Source: Bdellovibrionales bacterium (GTDB taxonomy: Bacteria > Bdellovibrionota > Bdellovibrionia > Bdellovibrionales > UBA840). Taken from it: a DNA stretch of 10,162 bases. The first letter of the stretch is position 1, and the number at the start of each line of letters is the position of its first letter. A model generated the notes under the pieces. The model ran no database searches and had not been told where the DNA came from. It worked only from the letters and a program-made list of their open reading frames with translations. A program made the translations under genes and the position numbers. Positions 7,114-10,162 of the stretch are shown in pieces. Location of the stretch: positions 1 to 10,162 of the forward strand of contig JAGRAL010000023.1 of the NCBI GenBank assembly GCA_020434605.1. The letters run 5' to 3'.

Positions 7114-7656
7114 TTAGCTGTCTGAAAATTTTTTTATAAAAACAATCTCACTAACATCATCCTCATCCACTGTATCAATCTCGGTAAATCCAAGCTGTCT
7201 AATCATGGCAAGAGAGGCATGATTGTCTACAGCAGCGGCTAAAATTATAGCACTCGCTAGAGTATTGTTTTTTAAAAAATCCATCATAGTCAAAACTGTT
7301 TCGGTAGCAAATCCATTGCGGCGATAGGGTTTATAAATGGTATAACCAAACTCAACCGCATTTCCCCAGTATTTTTGTAAAAAATCTGAACCCACTTTGT
7401 CGTGACAATTAAAGTGCCCGATCATTTGTTGGCTTTTAGTATCTACTATCGCACGCAGTAACCATGAGGCCACGCTAGGGTCTCTTTGCATTTGATGTAA
7501 ACGCATGTCTGCGAGTTCTGTTTCTTTGTACCAATCTGGATGAGTGATAAATAAGTTAGTTGTGGGCTTTTCTCCCGCGACTGTCTTTTGGATAAAATCC
7601 AAAGGCATTTGCACCAACGAAATTCTTTTACCCGCTATAGTCTGTGGTAATTGCAT
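7114..7656 (-). CDS. GNAT-family N-acetyltransferase, RimJ/RimL-like
   Basis: Predicted cytoplasmic acetyl-CoA-dependent acetyltransferase; the substrate is unknown. The 180-residue protein shows the usual order: a first strand near 9-17 (GKRISLVQM), a middle region with GHFNCHD (80-86), strand 4 EFGYTIYKPYRR (102-113), the acetyl-CoA pyrophosphate loop R112-R-N-G-F-A117, and the motif B region VDNHASLAMIRQLGF (143-157), with Asn145 and the LGF end typical of RimJ/RimL proteins. Length is normal. The ATG at 7656 is preferred because the first conserved strand starts soon after it; its ribosome site is poor. The gene follows the S41 protease by 37 bases on the same strand and may share its transcript. 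Nothing nearby points to a substrate, and ribosomal protein modification is only one option. Confidence 0.82.
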   Translation of the reverse strand: MQLPQTIAGKRISLVQMPLDFIQKTVAGEKPTTNLFITHPDWYKETELADMRLHQMQRDPSVASWLLRAIVDTKSQQMIGHFNCHDKVGSDFLQKYWGNAVEFGYTIYKPYRRNGFATETVLTMMDFLKNNTLASAIILAAAVDNHASLAMIRQLGFTEIDTVDEDDVSEIVFIKKFSDS

Positions 7657-7693
7657 TTTATTATTATGACAGCCTTTGTAGATCGTTACAAGG

Positions 7694-9574
7694 TTACGGC
7701 TTGATATTTAGCCAGTCAGATAAGATTCTTTGTGCCTCTAGCATTACAGGGTCTTCTACATTTTCTCTCGGAGCTTTTTGACGCTCCTCAGATCTTTCTC
7801 TTAAGTTAGCGATCTCAGCAATCACAGGTTCTGCGTCTGTCGTCAATTTAGCAATATCTTCTGCAATAATAACACCTGGTAGATTTCTTTCTTGCTCGGC
7901 ACCAAAAACTTCAGCACGCCCAATCACAATATCAGACTCTACACCGTGATACTGTGGCGACTCACCAAAGCGGTTATAGAATAAACCAGAAGTGATTTTT
8001 AATCCGCCCATAGAAACTCGGATATTATCCTGAGAACTACCTTTTCCATAGGTTGCACGTGCACCAACGATAATAGCTCTACCAAATGACTTAAGCACAC
8101 TTGCTGTAAGTTCGGAAGCACTCGCTGATAAATTGTCTACAAGTACAATCACACGCCCATTAAACATTGGTGCATACGTTTCACCAGCCACAACAGGCCC
8201 TAATCTTGCTTGATCACTACTAATGATCTGGGCGTTGGTTTTACTATACCAAAACGGCTCATTTGTAGTGATAAGCATTTTTAAAACTTGCTTTGCTTCA
8301 TACAGTAAGCCGCCGCCATTGTGTCTAAGATCTAAGATAATTCCACTTACACCTTGTTCATTGGCTTTGGTAAGAGCGGCCCTTACATCTTTAGCTAGTC
8401 CCGGATAAAATGAATGAAAACCAATATCAGCTATTTTTTGTTTCTTGTTTGTCGCCTGAACATTAAATCGGATCGGTGTCTGCTCTCTAAAAACTTCTAC
8501 ACTTCGATCTAATATAACTTGTTGAAGCTTTCCTTTTCTTTCAATTTCTAATTTTAAAACAGGGTTTTCTTGTGCACGTAAAAATTTAGCTAAACCCCTT
8601 TGCATAAATCTGGTTGTAGGTACCGAATTGATGGTTACAATTACATCTCCTTCTTTTAGGCCTGCATGTGATGCTAGTGAATCTTCAGAAACTTTAGTGA
8701 TAAGTAGCCCGTTGGGTACATCTAGTGGATATACGCCAATAGCAATTCTTCTTGATGTAGCAATATTGTATTCGCTAAATTCTTTAGGGCTAGCAAAGGC
8801 CGAGTGTGGATCTAAGTTTTTAAAAAATGCTTTTGCTAAGTATACAAATATTCTTGGATCTCCCCTAACCGATGCATCCTCTTCCATATCTCGTCGAATG
8901 CGAGCGACAGCAACTACAAAAGCATCCTCGATACTCATTTGGGTTTTTAACAGAGGAACCATATAGCCAGCCAGTATTACTTTTAAATGTTCAAAGTCTT
9001 GCTCTTTATTTTTAGGCCAATTTTTTGATACATATCTGTGAGCTGTATCAAAACTTAACCTTCTACCATTTAAATGTATAAATCTATCAGGGCTGTCGCT
9101 TTTAATGGCCATAGTATATACGAGGCGACTTTGTGTTTTTGAGCTGGCAATAAAATCTAAGTTCGAAAAAAACTCCTGACGTCTTTGCTCTAATTTTTTT
9201 ACGAGTGTGGTGAGTTTTGAGTAATCTTTTTTATCAACTATATCTAAAATCAATTCAGAGCTTTCGTGTAGTTTTATATTTTTTAAAAAAGCTACGTCAC
9301 TTTCTAAAAATAAAACCTTCACCGGGTCCATAATTTCAGGAAGCGTTTGAAATGCTCCCTTAATAAAAAGGCTATCGATTTCATGCATGGTCACATGGCT
9401 ATTTGCGATACCCTGAAGTAGATGGCCAACCTCTTCCCCTAGATCATAGGTTTTACTGATCTTTGCTTGTTCGGCTTGGGCAGGGGGATTATCAAAAAGT
9501 GGACCGCAGCTGGGCCCTGCCGCTAGCGCGTTTACACTGATTAAATGTAGGGTAAAAAGGAGTCCCAGAAACAT
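7694..9574 (-). CDS. Tsp/Prc-like carboxyl-terminal processing protease (S41 family) with PDZ domain
   Basis: Secreted or periplasmic serine protease that degrades or trims proteins from their C-termini. The hydrophobic N-terminus (2-19, ending ALAAG) looks like a signal peptide but has no Lys/Arg before the hydrophobic stretch. Residues about 40-265 are a helical Tsp-like N-terminal domain ending in LDPHSAFASP (254-263). About 268-355 are a PDZ domain (GLKEGDVIVTINS, 305-317). About 378-550 are the S41 core with the LDLRHNGGG loop (414-422). The catalytic serine is most likely Ser485 in LSASASE, with Lys511 and Gln515 in YGKGSSQ as partners, as in E. coli Prc (Ser430, Lys455, Gln459). The Ser-Lys interval is one residue longer here. 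The C-terminal region 560-626 is charged and predicted helical. At 626 aa it is slightly shorter than Prc (682). No in-frame ATG, GTG or TTG lies between an upstream TAG and the chosen ATG. Confidence 0.92.
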   Translation of the reverse strand: MFLGLLFTLHLISVNALAAGPSCGPLFDNPPAQAEQAKISKTYDLGEEVGHLLQGIANSHVTMHEIDSLFIKGAFQTLPEIMDPVKVLFLESDVAFLKNIKLHESSELILDIVDKKDYSKLTTLVKKLEQRRQEFFSNLDFIASSKTQSRLVYTMAIKSDSPDRFIHLNGRRLSFDTAHRYVSKNWPKNKEQDFEHLKVILAGYMVPLLKTQMSIEDAFVVAVARIRRDMEEDASVRGDPRIFVYLAKAFFKNLDPHSAFASPKEFSEYNIATSRRIAIGVYPLDVPNGLLITKVSEDSLASHAGLKEGDVIVTINSVPTTRFMQRGLAKFLRAQENPVLKLEIERKGKLQQVILDRSVEVFREQTPIRFNVQATNKKQKIADIGFHSFYPGLAKDVRAALTKANEQGVSGIILDLRHNGGGLLYEAKQVLKMLITTNEPFWYSKTNAQIISSDQARLGPVVAGETYAPMFNGRVIVLVDNLSASASELTASVLKSFGRAIIVGARATYGKGSSQDNIRVSMGGLKITSGLFYNRFGESPQYHGVESDIVIGRAEVFGAEQERNLPGVIIAEDIAKLTTDAEPVIAEIANLRERSEERQKAPRENVEDPVMLEAQRILSDWLNIKP

Positions 9575-9633
9575 TCTTACTGTATATGCAGATATGGGGC
9601 CTATGGAGAACTAATATATTGATTTCAGTAGTA

Positions 9634-9639
9634 ATTATA
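9634..9639 (-). promoter_or_regulatory. Candidate -10 element upstream of the S41 protease gene
   Basis: On the minus strand the bases read TATAAT, a perfect sigma-70 -10 hexamer, about 60 bases before the protease ATG and just downstream of the terminator of the preceding gene. No good -35 hexamer is found at 16-18 bases spacing, so the call rests on position and a single box. Confidence 0.3.
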
Positions 9640-9662
9640 CGAATTGGGGGACAATTTTAGGC

Positions 9663-9692
9663 AAAAAAAAGGGCTGTAATCACTTACAGCCC
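9663..9692 (-). terminator. Intrinsic terminator of the RRM protein gene
   Basis: A perfect 9-bp stem (GGGCTGTAA with TTACAGCCC) and a 4-base loop are followed on the minus strand by eight consecutive T residues (9670 down to 9663). It starts 25 bases after the stop codon of the RRM gene. This is a textbook rho-independent terminator, working for minus-strand transcription only, since the plus-strand side lacks a T tract. It separates the RRM gene from the protease gene. Confidence 0.93.
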
Positions 9693-9716
9693 AATTCATT
9701 TTATAGATTATGGTAA

Positions 9717-10043
9717 TTATCTACGACCGAAACCGCGGTTACCGCCGTCTCTACCGCCTGAACGTCCACCTGGTCTGAAACCACGGTTTTCACGCGGCTC
9801 TTGCGGGCGAGCTTCAGAAACGTTTAGGTTACGTCCACCAAAATCAGTACCGTTTAATTTTTCGATAGCTGTTTCAGCTTCTGCATCGTTAGTCATTTCA
9901 ACGAATCCGAAACCTTTGCTACGACCTGAATCACGGTCTGTGATGATTTTAGCTGTTTCTACTGCACCGAATTGTGCGAAAACGTCGCCTAGTGCTTGAT
10001 CGTCTACTGAATACGATAAGTTACCTACATAAATCTTTTTCAT
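9717..10043 (-). CDS. Small RRM-domain RNA-binding protein with Gly/Arg-rich tail
   Basis: Single-stranded RNA-binding protein of 108 residues. Residues 2-79 form one RNA recognition motif with RNP2 IYVGNL (4-9) and RNP1 KGFGFVEM (43-50); the aromatic residues Tyr5, Phe45 and Phe47 expected to stack on RNA are present. Residues 80-108 are a disordered tail rich in Arg and Gly (repeated GGR, RGF and GGN steps), as in plant and cyanobacterial glycine-rich RNA-binding proteins. In other bacteria such proteins are often cold-induced or act as RNA chaperones; here that role is inferred. The start has a strong ribosome site, and a strong terminator follows, so it is a single-gene unit. The alternating Arg and Gly codons make the gene more GC-rich than its neighbours. 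Confidence 0.95.
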   Translation of the reverse strand: MKKIYVGNLSYSVDDQALGDVFAQFGAVETAKIITDRDSGRSKGFGFVEMTNDAEAETAIEKLNGTDFGGRNLNVSEARPQEPRENRGFRPGGRSGGRDGGNRGFGRR

Positions 10044-10162
10044 TCTGGAACCTCTTCCTTACTATATACTGGCCAAAGTCAGAGGACCTTTCTACTAACG
10101 GAACGGAACACTCTCAAGGCACAAATCTTAGTGTACACGGAATTAGCACGTTTTACCAGCAA
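10044..10162 (-). promoter_or_regulatory. Upstream region of the RRM gene with a strong ribosome site
   Basis: These 119 bases reach the window edge without another gene. On the minus strand AAGGAAGAGG (10060 down to 10051) sits seven bases before the ATG, the strongest Shine-Dalgarno in the window. Further upstream is a short tandem GTTCCGTTCCGTT (near 10095-10107). No confident promoter is seen inside the window, so a long leader of at least this size is possible; promoter and any leader structure may continue outside. Confidence 0.5.

Noticed and set aside
7673..7693. Imperfect inverted repeat between the protease and GNAT genes
   Set aside because: The stem has a bulge, there is no T tract, and the region is only 37 bases long; it cannot be called a terminator or an operator from sequence alone.
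8628..8966. 112-codon plus-strand frame inside the S41 protease gene
   Set aside because: It lies wholly within a well-supported gene on the other strand, with low-complexity Ser/Ala/Thr content and no known motif.
1..10162. CRISPR array, tRNA, insertion sequence, defence or phage genes
   Set aside because: Reading through both strands gave no spaced direct repeats, cloverleaf, transposase or inverted terminal repeats; the window is filled by ordinary genes.

Overview
The window is an AT-rich, gene-dense chromosomal segment from a Gram-negative respiring bacterium. It carries a nearly complete gene set for a cbb3-type (high O2 affinity) cytochrome c oxidase, followed by an opposing block of housekeeping-type genes. 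The fused CcoN-CcoO, the periplasmic S41/PDZ protease with a Tsp-like layout and the RRM/RGG protein would fit Bdellovibrionota or another delta-like group. The cco gene order also resembles that of Bacteroidetes. This placement is inference, because no rRNA or other taxonomic marker is present.

Plus strand, 1-6346: a tightly packed operon that enters from upstream. It holds the C-terminal part of a CcoI-type copper P1B-ATPase, ccoS, a ccoN-ccoO fusion, ccoQ, a short single-heme ccoP, ccoG, and a DsbD_2/COG2836-type membrane protein with conserved cysteines. ATGA overlaps (ccoI/ccoS, ccoNO/ccoQ, ccoQ/ccoP), a 1-nt gap (ccoP/ccoG) and a TTG start inside the ccoG end indicate translational coupling along one transcript. 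Its promoter lies outside the window. CcoNO, CcoQ and CcoP form the oxidase. CcoI, CcoG and probably the last membrane protein handle copper delivery and redox state, and CcoS is a maturation factor. No ccoH is visible.

Minus strand, 10043-6348: reading from the right, a small RRM RNA-binding protein with a Gly/Arg tail and a strong intrinsic terminator, then a Tsp/Prc-like S41 carboxyl-terminal processing protease, a GNAT acetyltransferase, and an Fnr-type regulator. The Fnr-type regulator has four cysteines placed like an O2-sensing iron-sulfur ligand set. It converges on the oxidase operon with one base between the stop codons, and is the likely O2-responsive regulator of that operon.

No tRNA, rRNA, CRISPR array, insertion sequence or long repeat was found. 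There is no gene-free stretch above 300 bases; the longest are 9575-9716 and 10044-10162. The content is mostly a recognisable respiratory cluster with some architectural departures (fused NO, monoheme P, no H, Fnr cysteine spacing), not an unknown system.
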